NCBI GenBank assembly: GCA_002899795.1
Contig: PPDG01000044.1
Span: 1-5,732, forward strand
Direction: 5' to 3'
DNA from: Desulfobacteraceae bacterium
GTDB lineage: Bacteria; Desulfobacterota; Syntrophobacteria; BM002
DNA length: 5,732 nucleotides
The notes beneath the pieces are model-generated. The model searched no databases, was not told the DNA's origin, and saw only the letters and a list, made by a program, of their open reading frames with translations. Shown here piece by piece: positions 5,617 to 5,732 of the stretch; position 1 is the stretch's first letter; each line of letters opens with the position of its first letter. The translations under genes were made by a program, and so were the position numbers.

Positions 5617-5732
5617 TTAGCCCGGATATTTCATGAATTGCTGTCGCGAGACCACGAAGATGGGTGTGCCACCGGGCAACCGCAGGGTGTTGGTTCCGAG
5701 GCGTACCTGAACGGTACGTCGCAGGGGCCGAC
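5617..5732 (-). CDS. C-terminal fragment of an unrecognised protein
   Basis: The right edge cuts this gene, leaving the last 37 codons and a TAA at 5619-5617. The visible end reads TVQVRLGTNTLRLPGGTP, then IFVVSRQQFMKYPG. It alternates hydrophobic and polar residues as beta strands would. The evidence for a real gene is this ordinary amino-acid pattern and the two terminators that follow in the same direction. I do not recognise the family. A second minus-strand frame is also open here but runs through both terminators and has a composition unlike a protein. Confidence 0.6.
   Translation of the reverse strand, partial: RPLRRTVQVRLGTNTLRLPGGTPIFVVSRQQFMKYPG

Noticed and set aside
5702..5718. 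CGTACC/GGTACG inverted repeat with a 5-base loop
   Set aside because: It lies inside the partial coding region, is short, and is explained by codon choice.
5459..5732. A minus-strand frame open from the right edge to a TGA overlapping the TPR start codon
   Set aside because: It reads through both intrinsic terminators and gives a basic, low-hydrophobicity sequence with no recognisable pattern; the frame ending at 5617 is more protein-like.
1..5732. Search for CRISPR arrays, tRNA or rRNA genes, transposases, integrases or defence genes
   Set aside because: No regularly spaced long repeats, no cloverleaf-like or rRNA segments, and no mobile or defence protein motifs were seen on either strand.

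Overview
The window is a one-directional block: every gene I can support lies on the minus strand, so the biological order runs from the right edge to the left. It suggests an anaerobic, Gram-negative bacterium of the Desulfobacterota (old deltaproteobacteria) or a similar lineage. The reasons are the gene order PaaK-type ligase, double-ACT protein, Liv-type transporter, the character of the proteins, and gaps rich in small palindromes and degenerate repeats. This assignment is an inference from general family knowledge, not a database result.

Layout in transcription order. (1) The C-terminal 37 codons of an unrecognised protein (5732 to 5617), followed by two consecutive hairpin-plus-U-tract terminators (5558 to 5483). 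(2) An exported TPR protein with a hydrophobic C-terminal half (5462 to 4482). (3) Phenylacetate-CoA ligase PaaK (4408 to 3107). (4) A small protein made of two ACT domains (3051 to 2620), 55 bases after paaK. (5) A LivK-like lipoprotein solute-binding protein (2448 to 1279). (6) A LivH-like ABC permease (932 to 48). The LivM permease and the LivG and LivF ATPases would be expected beyond the left edge.

Genes 3 to 6 read as one functional unit for taking up and activating aromatic acids or branched/aromatic amino acids. The Liv system would import the substrate and PaaK would convert an arylacetate to its CoA thioester. The double-ACT protein probably senses an amino acid or related ligand. 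For livH, livK and the ACT gene I moved the start inward, because ribosome-binding sites and family N-termini support internal ATG codons at 932, 2448 and 3051.

The unusual part of the window is between the genes. The gaps flanking livK and livH hold an 11-bp perfect inverted repeat, a long imperfect palindrome, a 10-bp direct repeat close to the livH start, a symmetric cluster of GTCAT/ATGAC motifs, and two unrelated degenerate heptamer arrays. These look like dispersed small repeats lodged inside a transporter operon. I do not see a clearly new multi-gene system here; the repeat-loaded gaps and the PaaK/ACT/Liv partnership are the points most worth following.
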